Shown here: one piece after another, positions 30,135 through 38,119 of the stretch
Layout: every line of letters begins with the position of its first letter
Position numbering within the stretch: position 1 is the first letter of the stretch
Assembly (NCBI GenBank): GCA_023150875.1
Contig: JAKLKC010000028.1
Span: 17,544-81,543, forward strand
Direction: 5' to 3'
Length of the DNA stretch: 64,000 nt
From: Myxococcota bacterium
Lineage (GTDB): Bacteria > Myxococcota_A > UBA796 > UBA9615 > JAKLKC01
Position numbers and translations under genes: made by a program
Notes under the pieces: model-generated
Database searches by the model: none
The model's input: the letters and a program-made list of their open reading frames with translations, nothing else
Told to the model about the DNA's origin: nothing

Positions 30135-30983
30135 TCAGATCTCGATGACGATGACGGTGATGTTGTCCTTGCCGCCGTTGTGGTTGGCGAGGTCGATGAG
30201 GGCCCGGCACGCGGCCTCGGGAGAGGCGCTCTCTTGGAGGACCCGCCGGATGTCGTCGTCCGGGATCTCGCCCCAGAGCCCGTCGCTGCAGAGCAGGACC
30301 TTGTCGCCGCGGTAGACGGGGAAGTAGAAGAGGTCCACCTCGACCTGGTTCGCCGAGCCCACCGAGCGCACGAGGATGTTCCCCGAGGGGTGGGTCCGCG
30401 CCTGCTCCCGGGTGAGCTCGCCCATCTGCACGAGGTAGGCGACCAGGGAGTGGTCGCGGGTGACCTGGGTGAGGTGACCGTTGCGGAGCACGTATCCCCG
30501 GCTGTCCCCGACGTTGGCGACGAAGACCTCGGACTCGCGGTACATGAGCGCGGTGCACAGGGTCGTGCCCATGTTGCTGTCGTTGGTCCTCCCGCACTCG
30601 ACGACCGCCCGGTTGGCCTGCTGAAAGGCGCGCAGCAGCGCCTGGGCCAGGGACTCCACCGAGTAGGTCTCGAGCTTGTCGAGGCCGGCCCTCGTCTCGT
30701 CGAAGAGGGTCTCGACCGCCACGGACGATGCCACCTCGCCCCGGTCGTGCCCTCCCATGCCGTCCGCGACGGCGAAGAGGGCCAGGTCGCGGCTGAGGGG
30801 ATCGAGGCGCCAGGTGTCCTCGTTGAGGTCGCGGACGCGGCCTTCGTTGGTCATCCCGACCGCGACGGCGCGATGCGGTTCCTCGCTCGGGGCCTCACCG
30901 AGATCCAACTCGCCGTCGCCGGCTGTCCTCTCGGGTCTCTTCGGCTGTGAGGCGGGGAACTCACGGGACGGATTGGCGGGCAT
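30135..30983 (-). CDS. PP2C-type Ser/Thr protein phosphatase
   Basis: A 282-residue cytoplasmic metal-dependent phosphatase. The family motifs appear in order: GRVRDLNEDT, ADGMGGHDRGE, NVGDSRGYVLRNG, TRDHS, SDGLWGEI and GGKDNITVIVI, with the metal-binding Asp residues present. There is no membrane helix, so it is a soluble partner that can reverse Ser/Thr kinase phosphorylation; the window has two such kinases and three FHA readers. The ATG at 30983 begins a 40-residue polar lead before the catalytic domain; further upstream in-frame codons are Arg/Pro-rich. A promoter is visible on this strand at 31062-31091. Confidence 0.95.
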   Translation of the reverse strand: MPANPSREFPASQPKRPERTAGDGELDLGEAPSEEPHRAVAVGMTNEGRVRDLNEDTWRLDPLSRDLALFAVADGMGGHDRGEVASSVAVETLFDETRAGLDKLETYSVESLAQALLRAFQQANRAVVECGRTNDSNMGTTLCTALMYRESEVFVANVGDSRGYVLRNGHLTQVTRDHSLVAYLVQMGELTREQARTHPSGNILVRSVGSANQVEVDLFYFPVYRGDKVLLCSDGLWGEIPDDDIRRVLQESASPEAACRALIDLANHNGGKDNITVIVIEI

Positions 30984-31061
30984 CGTGCCGTCCGAAATGG
31001 GGGCCCGGCCGGGCCCAAGTGACGGACGCCCGGCATGGGACCACCGGCGCGCCTCGCGGCA

Positions 31062-31091
31062 ATAGTAACCGCGCGATCCCTCGGGGAGCAA
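31062..31091 (-). promoter_or_regulatory. Sigma70-type promoter of the PP2C gene
   Basis: Read on the minus strand: TTGCTC (31091-31086) and TACTAT (31067-31062) with an 18-base spacer. It lies in the divergent region facing the promoter at 31126 on the other strand. Leader about 72 bases. Confidence 0.6.
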
Positions 31092-31125
31092 GACACCTCC
31101 CCCGGCGGCCCGGGGGGCGGAGAGA

Positions 31126-31154
31126 TTGATGGCATCGGGTGGTGGGTCTATCAT
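31126..31154 (+). promoter_or_regulatory. Sigma70-type promoter of the DUF1858-like gene
   Basis: TTGATG at 31126-31131 and TATCAT at 31149-31154 with a 17-base spacer. Start predicted near 31161, giving a 58-base leader. It is back to back with the PP2C promoter 35 bases away, so one regulator could control both. Confidence 0.65.
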
Positions 31155-31218
31155 CCGTTCGCGGCGCGGGGCGCGTCCGGCCCCGTGCCGTGGCTCCACT
31201 CGCGCCCCCTCTCCACGC

Positions 31219-31626
31219 ATGCCCCTCATCGGCTCCATCGGCAGGATCCTTCAGCGCGCGGTCCGGGGACGGGATCTCGGGGCGCTGCGGCGGCGGGTCG
31301 ATGGGCTGAGGGATCGGGTCGGGCACCTCGGTGCGCGCCCGGACGGGGTCCCCGGTGCCGCCGGCTCGGGGCCCGGCGCGGGGGCAGGGCAGGCCGCCGA
31401 GGCCCCGTCCGCATTCGGGGCGGGCGAGGTCGGCCGGTTCCACGGCGATCTGAACCTCGCCCGGGCCCTGGAGATGCACCCCGACGCGCCCGCGGTCTTC
31501 GCCCGCCACGGACTCGTGGCGTGTCATCGCTGCGCCCTCTGCGACGATGAGACCATCGGGGAGGGGGCGCTCAACCACGCCGTCGACGTGGTCCCCCTGC
31601 TCGCCGAACTCAACTCCCTCCCCTGA
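31219..31626 (+). CDS. DUF1858-like small protein
   Basis: A 135-residue protein. The C-terminal 60 residues fit the DUF1858 pattern found near hybrid-cluster and redox proteins: LARALEMHPDAPAVFARHGL, then paired cysteines in ACHRCALC, then GEGALNHAVDVVPLLAELN. In the usual family a single Cys-x-x-Cys-like pair is thought to be redox-active; here three Cys and a His lie within eight residues, which could also bind metal. The N-terminal half is Arg-rich followed by a Gly/Ala linker and resembles nothing known. The gene is followed by an alpha/beta hydrolase after 17 bases. Confidence 0.7.
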   Translation: MPLIGSIGRILQRAVRGRDLGALRRRVDGLRDRVGHLGARPDGVPGAAGSGPGAGAGQAAEAPSAFGAGEVGRFHGDLNLARALEMHPDAPAVFARHGLVACHRCALCDDETIGEGALNHAVDVVPLLAELNSLP

Positions 31627-31643
31627 GCGAAGGCCGGGGGGGG

Positions 31644-32618
31644 ATGGGACACACGATGCTCCGCAGTCCGAGTCGTCTCCGCCGCTGGGCGGCCCTCACC
31701 GCGCTGGCCCTGGCCTCCATCCTCCATCCGGCGGCGGTCCGGGCGGCGGGTCCGGAGGGCCAGGCGGTCTCGTTCCCCTCCGCCGACGGGATCCGGCTCG
31801 AGGCCACCTGGTATGCGGCGAAGTCCCCGAAGCCCGGGGCGGTGCTCTACCTGCACATGCCGGCCCGATCCAGCGGGGACTGGAGCTACCTGGCCTCGAT
31901 GGTCGCAGGGCACGGGATCCCCGGTCTGGCCCTCGACCTGCGGGGGCACGGCGGGTCCCGGAAGTCCGTCGCCGGAGAGGCGATCGACCGCGACGTGTTC
32001 ACGCCCGCGGACTGGCAGGCGATGAGCGGGGACGTGGCGGCGGCGGTGGCCTGGCTCCGGACGCAGAAGAAGGTCCCCGCGGACCAGATCCGCATCGTGG
32101 GCGCGGACTTCGGGGCCTCCCTCGCGCTGGTCCACGCCCAGTCCGATCCCGGGATCCGGTCCCTGGCGCTGCTGAGCCCGGGGCTCGGATACCAGGGGCT
32201 GAACGTCAAGGGCAAGGTGGGGGCCTTCGGCGGGCGGCCCCTGCTGATCGCCTTCTCGGAGGAGGACGCCTACGCGGTCAAGTCCGGCGAGGTGCTGGCG
32301 GAGGAGGCGCCGGGGCGGGTGCTCGTGCAGCGCTACGTCGGAGCGGGCCACGGGACGCGGATGCTCAACCGGGAGGGCACGCTGGAGCAGACCCTCCTGG
32401 GGTGGCTGCTGGGGACCCTCGGCGAGGACGGCAGGCCGGTGGTGCTGGACGGCATGCCCGAGAGCGAGCGGAAGACCGTCGAGACCACCGAGAAGAGGGA
32501 CCTGGCAGGGGAGGACCGGAAGCGGATCGAGGCGCAGAAGCGGCAGGTGAAGGAGGATCAGGAGGCCATCGAGGAGGCCGAGCCCGAGGCCGACGGCGAG
32601 CCGCGCCGCTGGGAGTGA
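31644..32618 (+). CDS. Exported alpha/beta hydrolase with Asp at the nucleophile elbow
   Basis: A 324-residue protein with a signal peptide (RRWAALTALALASILHPAAVRAA). The alpha/beta-hydrolase core shows GAVLYLHMPARSSGDW (HG-like oxyanion strand), LALDLRGHGGS, the nucleophile elbow GADFGA with Asp155, acid Asp208 (SEEDAY) and His236 (AGHGT). A Ser nucleophile would be expected for an esterase; Asp occurs in epoxide hydrolases and haloalkane dehalogenases. The C-terminal 45 residues are a charged Glu/Lys-rich, coiled-coil-like tail. Substrate unknown. It is probably cotranscribed with the DUF1858-like gene upstream. Confidence 0.85.
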   Translation: MGHTMLRSPSRLRRWAALTALALASILHPAAVRAAGPEGQAVSFPSADGIRLEATWYAAKSPKPGAVLYLHMPARSSGDWSYLASMVAGHGIPGLALDLRGHGGSRKSVAGEAIDRDVFTPADWQAMSGDVAAAVAWLRTQKKVPADQIRIVGADFGASLALVHAQSDPGIRSLALLSPGLGYQGLNVKGKVGAFGGRPLLIAFSEEDAYAVKSGEVLAEEAPGRVLVQRYVGAGHGTRMLNREGTLEQTLLGWLLGTLGEDGRPVVLDGMPESERKTVETTEKRDLAGEDRKRIEAQKRQVKEDQEAIEEAEPEADGEPRRWE

Positions 32619-32659
32619 GGCCGGAGCGCCGCGACGCCGCTCCCGTTGTGAAAGGCGCT

Positions 32660-33964
32660 CTACGCCCCCTTCCTCCGCTCCCACTCCCCGGGGTCCTCCG
32701 CCCCCAGCGCCCTAAGCTTCAGGTGCAGGGTACTCCGGGCGATCCCGAGGTGGCGGGCCGCCCGGGTGCGGTTGCCGCCGAAGGCCCGAAGTGCCGCCAC
32801 GATGGCCCGGGACTCCGCCTCGTCCAGGCGGGAGGGGCCGGTGGGCTCGGGCTCCGCCGGACGAGGGAGGGCCTCGGGCAGGAACTCCAGGTCCGGGGCA
32901 TCGATCAGCGCCCCGTCGGCGTGCAGGGTCGCCCGGAGCAGGGTGTTCCGGAGCTCGCGCACGTTGCCGGGCCAGTCGTGCCGAACCAGCCGGGTCAGCG
33001 CCGCCGGGGTCAGTCGCCAGCGGCGGCCCGGGGTGGCGGCGGGGAGCAGGGCCTCGCAGAGGAGGGGGATGTCCTCGCGGCGCTCCCGGAGGGGCGGCAG
33101 CTCGATGGCCACCACCCAGAGCCGGTAGCGCAGGTCGCCCCGGAAGCGCCCCGCCCGCTGCTCGGCGGCCAGGTCGCGGTTGGTGGCGGCCACGAGGCGG
33201 GCCGAGGTCCTCACCGGGCGGGAGGCCCCGACGGGGAGCACTTCGCCGGTCTCCAGGACCCTGAGGAGCTTGGCCTGGGCGTCCGGGGGCAGCTCGCCGA
33301 CCTCGTCCAGGAAGAGGGTCCCGGTGGCGGCCCTCTCGAAGGCGCCGGCGTGGTCGGCCAGGGCCCCGGTGAACGCGCCGCGCCGGTGGCCGAAGAGCTC
33401 GCTCTCGAAGAGGAGGGCCGAGACCGCGGCGCAGTTCAGGGCCACGAGGGGGCCCGCGGCCCGGGGAGAGAGGGCGTGGAGGGCCCCGGCGATCCGCTCC
33501 TTGCCGGTGCCGGTCTCCCCCAGCACCAGCACCGGCAGGTCGGAACGGGCCGCGCGCCGCACCTGGCGGAAGATCCTCTGCATCGCCGGGGAGTGCCCCA
33601 CCAGGCCCGGGGGCGGGTGGGCCCCACCGTCGGGGGGCGGCTCCCGGGCCGGCCTCTCGGTGGTGGCGGCGCCGTCCGGCGGATCCCCCGCGACGAAGCG
33701 GACCTCCCAGGGGCCGACCCGGAATCGCTCCCCGTCCCGGAGGGCGTGATCGGGCAGTGGGCGGCCGTCGGCACCGGTGGCCGCGCCCCGCAGGCCCAGC
33801 AGCCAGTAGGCGCCGCCCCGTCGCGCCACGGCGACGTGCTCGCGGCTGATCTCCGGCTCCCCCAAGCGGACGTCGCATCCGGACCCCCTCCCGATGGTCA
33901 CCTCGCCCACCGCGCGGTGGCGCAGCAGGACCGCTCCGTCCCTCGCGAACTCCAGCCAGGCCAT
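32660..33964 (-). CDS. FHA-domain sigma54-dependent transcriptional activator
   Basis: A 434-residue bacterial enhancer-binding protein. An N-terminal FHA domain (about 1-95) has GRGSGCDVRLGEPEISREH, so it should sense phosphothreonine; the AAA+ domain (about 125-350) has Walker A GETGTGKE, the intact sigma54-contacting GAFTGA loop and Walker B LFLDEVGEL; the C-terminus has a Fis-type helix-turn-helix (GGNRTRAARHLGIARSTLHLKL). It is likely switched by a Ser/Thr kinase. The ATG at 33964 starts directly at the FHA strand. It is divergent from the PHP lipoprotein 178 bases away, a possible target. Confidence 0.93.
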   Translation of the reverse strand: MAWLEFARDGAVLLRHRAVGEVTIGRGSGCDVRLGEPEISREHVAVARRGGAYWLLGLRGAATGADGRPLPDHALRDGERFRVGPWEVRFVAGDPPDGAATTERPAREPPPDGGAHPPPGLVGHSPAMQRIFRQVRRAARSDLPVLVLGETGTGKERIAGALHALSPRAAGPLVALNCAAVSALLFESELFGHRRGAFTGALADHAGAFERAATGTLFLDEVGELPPDAQAKLLRVLETGEVLPVGASRPVRTSARLVAATNRDLAAEQRAGRFRGDLRYRLWVVAIELPPLRERREDIPLLCEALLPAATPGRRWRLTPAALTRLVRHDWPGNVRELRNTLLRATLHADGALIDAPDLEFLPEALPRPAEPEPTGPSRLDEAESRAIVAALRAFGGNRTRAARHLGIARSTLHLKLRALGAEDPGEWERRKGA

Positions 33965-34142
33965 GTCCCCGCTCCCCGCGGCCCCGCCCCCTCCCGGGGC
34001 TCCCGACCCGGCGCGCCCCGCGGAAATTCCGGTGGGGATCGAACGGGGCGATCCGGGGGGCGTCGCGTCCCCGCCGGCTCCTTCCCCCGCCCCGCCTTGC
34101 GGCCCGCCCCCGTCCGGGCGATGCTGCCCGCGGGAGGTCCCG

Positions 34143-36842
34143 ATGACCCGCCGCTCCGCTCCCCCGCCCCTCACGGCCCTCCTCCTGGCCCTCGCCGCCG
34201 GGGCCGGATGCACCGCCGAGCCCCCCGCCGGGGACGACGACGCCACCCCCGACGACGACGCCCCCCTGGACCTGGCCGAGGCCCTCGGGCCCGGCGAGGT
34301 GCGGGCCGGGGTGGTCGCCGACGCCTCGGCCCTGTTCGAAGGGGTGGCGGCCGAGGGCAGGGTGGGGGACGTGAAGGTCTACAACGCCTGCGCGCGCTTC
34401 GTGGTGCGTGGGGTCCGCCCCGGGCCCTACTTCGTGCCCGGGGGCGGCGGGATCACCGACGCCGACGCGGCGCGGCCCGAGGGGCAGGCGGGCCGGGACG
34501 CCATCGACGACCACTTCACCTTCGTGGGGGTGGGCCGCCTGTTCACCGCCGACACCGTCGAGGTGACGGCGGACGGCGCGGACGGCGGGCCCGCCTCGGT
34601 CCGGGCGGTGGGGCACGGCGAGCCCATGACCCTGCTGCTGGCCGCCCTCGGGTCCTGGGACTTCATCCCCGACTGGGACCTCCGGATCGAGCAGACCTAT
34701 ACCCTCGCCGCCGACTCCTGCACCCTGCGGATCGATACCACCGTCACCAACGACGAGCCCTCCGCCGTCACCCTCGCCGTCGGCGACGGGGTCCTGCTGT
34801 CCGACGACATCATGGAGCTCTACCTGCCCGGGGCGGGGCTGTCGGGGGACCTGGGCGCCGACGCCTCCTTCCTGGGTGCGGTGGGGCGCCGGAACGAGCA
34901 GGCCCTGTGGATGTGGCCCGGGGAGGGCTCCTTCGACACCAGCTTCGCTGCGGTCATGGCCGCCATCGGGCCCATCGTCGTCGGCATGGGCGAGACCCTG
35001 ACCCTCCAGCCCGGGGAGTCCGCGAGCTCGACCCGCTTCCTCGGGGTGGGCGCCGATCCCGCCGTCCTGGAGGCGGAGAGGCGGGAGGCCCGGGGGGAGG
35101 GCGCGGCGGCCCTGGCGGGGGTTGTGCGGGATGGCACAGGCGCCCCGGTGGCGGGGGCCCGGGTCCACCTCCTCGGGCCCGAAGGCGAGCACCTGGGACT
35201 GGCCTTCAGCGGCACCGACGGGAGCTACCGCCTCGTCGCGGCCCCGGGACCGGCCCGGGTGGTGGCCACCGGGGACGGGATCGGCGAGCAGGTGGACGTC
35301 CCCGCGTCCTGGGCCCCCTGGGCGCCGTGGGCCCTGCCGGAGGTCAACGCCCGGGCCCACGGGCAGGGGGCCACCACGCCGCCCCCCTTCGCCGACGGCT
35401 ACGGGACGTCTCCGGCGGTGGAGGTGGTCCTGGAGGCGGGGGCGGAGGCCGCCGCCGACCTTGCCCTCGGAGCCCCTGGATGGCTCGCGATCCGCACCGT
35501 GGACGGCGACGGCGCCGACGTGCCCGCCCTGGTGCGGGTCGAACACCCCGGCGGGATCGATCCGACGCCCCCCGACGGGGTCCTGGAGCCGGGGAACCCC
35601 GACGGGGCCGAGCGGGTGCTGTGGACCCGGGGGGCGGGCGCGGCGCGGGTGCCGGTGCCGCCGGGCACCTACGACCTGCTGGCCCACCGGGGGCAGAGGT
35701 CGGAGTACGACCGCCGGGAGGGGATCGCGGTGGCCGAGGGGCAGGAGGTGGAGGTGACGCTGACGGTGCCATCGGCCTACGAGGTGCCGGGCTGGCTGTC
35801 CATGGACTCCCACCTCCATGCCGCCCCGTCCGTGGACGGCAGCCTCCCCATGGAGGACCGCGTGGTGGTCACGGCGGCGACGGGGGTGGACGTCCACGTC
35901 GCCACCGACCACGACGCGGTGGTGGACTACCGCCCGGTGGTCACGGACCTGGACCTGGATCCGTGGCTCGCCTCGGTGGTGGCCCAGGAGGTGTCGCCGG
36001 TCCTGCTGGGGCACTTCACCCTCTACCCCATCGAGGAGGACGTGGAGGCCCGGGCCCACGGGGCGGTGGGATGGTTCTGGGAGCCCATGACCACCTCGGA
36101 CCTGTTCGCGGAGATGCGGGAGAGGGGCGGGCCCGACGCGGTGGTGCAGGTGGCCCACGGGCTGAACCAGAGCGGCATGTTCCACTTCGCCGACTTCGAC
36201 GCGATCACGGGCACGGCCGGCTCCCCCGACCACCTGGGGGAGGACTTCCAGGCGATGGAGGTCCTGCCCGGGGGCGACGGCTTCGCCTGGGACGAGTACC
36301 TGCCGGTGTGGTACGCGCTGCTGCGGAACGGGGGGAGGGTGGCGCCGGTGGCCTCCTCCGACAGCCACGGGAGGCGGGGGGGCACGCCGGGCTACGCCGC
36401 GACCTTCGTGCGGGTGGGGGTGGACCGCCCGGACGAGATGCTCCCCGCCGACCTGGGCCGGGCGGTGCGGGCCGGGGAGGTGGTCGCCACCACGGGGCCC
36501 TTCGTGGACCTCACGGTCACCGCCGGGGGCGCCTCGGCGGGGCCCGGCGGGCAGCTCGCCGGGGACGCCGTGGACGTCGAGGTCACCGCCTACGCCCCCT
36601 CGTGGATGCAGCTCGACGAGGTCCGCCTGCTGCGGAACGGCGAGGCGATCGCCACCGAGGTGGTGGATCCCGGCGCCCTCGCCAGCCCGGTGGCGGCCCA
36701 CGCCACGTTCCACGACGAGCCCGGGGCGGACGCGTTCTACACGGTGGAGGTCCGGGGCACGGCCCGGGACCTCTTCCCGGTCTACCCCGGCCGCCTCCCC
36801 TTCGCGGTGACCGGGGCGGTGTGGGTGGCGGTGGGGGATTAG
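34143..36842 (+). CDS. PHP-domain metallophosphoesterase lipoprotein
   Basis: An 899-residue lipoprotein (lipobox AGAGC after LLLALA) with an Asp-rich linker. The N-terminal half is beta-rich; around residues 315-375 there is a carboxypeptidase-regulatory-like repeat (LAGVVRDGTGAPVAGARVHLLGPEG). The C-terminal half is a PHP-type metal-dependent domain: DSHLHAAP (about 555), ATDHDAV (about 588), QVAHGLNQ and ASSDSHGR (about 738) supply the His/Asp ligands. CehA/McbA-like PHP proteins in related bacteria hydrolyse phosphoesters or carbamates outside the cell. Role here is not determined. The ATG follows CGGGAGG. Divergent from the FHA-sigma54 regulator. Confidence 0.85.
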   Translation: MTRRSAPPPLTALLLALAAGAGCTAEPPAGDDDATPDDDAPLDLAEALGPGEVRAGVVADASALFEGVAAEGRVGDVKVYNACARFVVRGVRPGPYFVPGGGGITDADAARPEGQAGRDAIDDHFTFVGVGRLFTADTVEVTADGADGGPASVRAVGHGEPMTLLLAALGSWDFIPDWDLRIEQTYTLAADSCTLRIDTTVTNDEPSAVTLAVGDGVLLSDDIMELYLPGAGLSGDLGADASFLGAVGRRNEQALWMWPGEGSFDTSFAAVMAAIGPIVVGMGETLTLQPGESASSTRFLGVGADPAVLEAERREARGEGAAALAGVVRDGTGAPVAGARVHLLGPEGEHLGLAFSGTDGSYRLVAAPGPARVVATGDGIGEQVDVPASWAPWAPWALPEVNARAHGQGATTPPPFADGYGTSPAVEVVLEAGAEAAADLALGAPGWLAIRTVDGDGADVPALVRVEHPGGIDPTPPDGVLEPGNPDGAERVLWTRGAGAARVPVPPGTYDLLAHRGQRSEYDRREGIAVAEGQEVEVTLTVPSAYEVPGWLSMDSHLHAAPSVDGSLPMEDRVVVTAATGVDVHVATDHDAVVDYRPVVTDLDLDPWLASVVAQEVSPVLLGHFTLYPIEEDVEARAHGAVGWFWEPMTTSDLFAEMRERGGPDAVVQVAHGLNQSGMFHFADFDAITGTAGSPDHLGEDFQAMEVLPGGDGFAWDEYLPVWYALLRNGGRVAPVASSDSHGRRGGTPGYAATFVRVGVDRPDEMLPADLGRAVRAGEVVATTGPFVDLTVTAGGASAGPGGQLAGDAVDVEVTAYAPSWMQLDEVRLLRNGEAIATEVVDPGALASPVAAHATFHDEPGADAFYTVEVRGTARDLFPVYPGRLPFAVTGAVWVAVGD

Positions 36843-36875
36843 GCGAGGGCGCTGGGCACGGAAGCCCGGGGGCCC

Positions 36876-36881
36876 TATCCT
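36876..36881 (+). promoter_or_regulatory. Candidate -10 box TATCCT before tgt
   Basis: TATCCT 8 bases before the tgt ATG, within a CTATCCTTCGG string also found in the divergent region at 24811-24822. A start so close would give an almost leaderless mRNA. No -35 element is evident. Confidence 0.25.
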
Positions 36882-36889
36882 TCGGCGCC

Positions 36890-38119
36890 ATGTCCGCCAT
36901 CGAGTTCCAGGTCCTCCACGAGGACGGTCCCGCCCGGACGGGGCTGCTCCGGACGCCCCACGGTGAGGTCCGCACCCCCGTCTTCATGCCCGTGGGCACC
37001 CAGGCGGCGCTCCGGGCGATGACGCCGGCCCAGGTGGTGGACACCGGCGCCCAGATCGTGCTCGCCAACACCTACCACCTGTCCATCCGCCCCGGGGAGT
37101 CCCTGGTCAAGAAGGCGGGGGGCCTGCACCGCTTCATGGCGATGCCGCTGCCGATCCTCACCGACTCCGGGGGCTTCCAGGTGTTCAGCCTGCCCGGGAA
37201 GGAGGTCACCGAGGAGGGGGTGCGCTTCGCCTACGAGAAGGGGGGAGAGAGGGTCTTCCTGTCCCCCGAGCGGTCCATGGCGATCCAGCAGGACCTTGGT
37301 GCCGACATCGCCATGGTCTTCGACGAGTGCGTCGAGTACCCCGCCACCTGGGCCCGGGCCGAGGCGGCGATGCTCCGCACCCTGAGGTGGGAGGCCCGGT
37401 CCAAGCAGGCCCACGCCCGCCCCGACCAGGCCCTCTTCGCCATCGTGCAGGGGAGCACTTACGAGGACCTGCGGCGGCGCTGCGCCGAGGCCCTGGTGGA
37501 GATGGACTTCCCGGGCTACGCCGTGGGCGGGCTGAGCGTCGGGGAGGGGCTGGAGCTTATGGAGCGGGTGCTCTCGTACACGACGCCCCACCTGCCGAAG
37601 GGGAAGCCGCGCTACCTGATGGGGGTCGGCCTCCCCGAGGACCTGCTGGCGGGGATCGCCCACGGCATCGACATGTTCGACTGCGTGATCCCCACCCGCC
37701 ACGCCCGGGGGGCCGTGGTCTACACCTTCCAGGGGCGGATGCGCCTGACCCACCGCAAGTACCGGCGGGACCTCTACCCCATCGACACCGGCTGCCCCTG
37801 CTACACCTGCCGGAACTTCTCCCGGGCCTACCTGCGCCACCTCTTCGACGTGGGCGAGGTCCTGGGCACCACCCTGGCGGCCATCCACAACGTCGCGTTC
37901 CTCCAGCAGCTCATGGACCGCGCCCGGGAGGCCGTCGTCGCGGGCCGGTTCTCCAGCTACCGCAAGGAGTTCCTGGCCGCGTACCAGGGGCTGGACGAGG
38001 GGGGAGGGGAGGGCCCGGGGCCCATGCTGGACGACGGGGACGCCATCCTCGCGCCGGATGGGGATCGGGGTGACGGTCGCCGGCCTGGCCCAACGAAGCG
38101 GAGGCGCTCGCCCCAATGA
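36890..38119 (+). CDS. tgt: tRNA-guanine transglycosylase
   Basis: A 409-residue enzyme that swaps guanine 34 for preQ1 in GUN-anticodon tRNAs, including the tRNA-Asp(GTC) encoded in this window. Catalytic motifs are intact: DSGGFQVFSL, nucleophile Asp in MFDCVIPTRHARG and the zinc site CPCYTC with the distal IHNVAF His. The last 40 residues are a Gly/Asp/Arg-rich extension beyond the usual end of the family. The final codons overlap the next start (ATGA). No queA or tatD-type partner gene is adjacent; neighbours are envelope proteins. Confidence 0.97.
   Translation: MSAIEFQVLHEDGPARTGLLRTPHGEVRTPVFMPVGTQAALRAMTPAQVVDTGAQIVLANTYHLSIRPGESLVKKAGGLHRFMAMPLPILTDSGGFQVFSLPGKEVTEEGVRFAYEKGGERVFLSPERSMAIQQDLGADIAMVFDECVEYPATWARAEAAMLRTLRWEARSKQAHARPDQALFAIVQGSTYEDLRRRCAEALVEMDFPGYAVGGLSVGEGLELMERVLSYTTPHLPKGKPRYLMGVGLPEDLLAGIAHGIDMFDCVIPTRHARGAVVYTFQGRMRLTHRKYRRDLYPIDTGCPCYTCRNFSRAYLRHLFDVGEVLGTTLAAIHNVAFLQQLMDRAREAVVAGRFSSYRKEFLAAYQGLDEGGGEGPGPMLDDGDAILAPDGDRGDGRRPGPTKRRRSPQ

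Noticed and set aside
31547..36889. An apparently huge frame running into tgt
   Set aside because: The upstream part is Gly/Arg/Pro shadow sequence of the hydrolase and PHP genes; only the portion from 36890 has tgt motifs.
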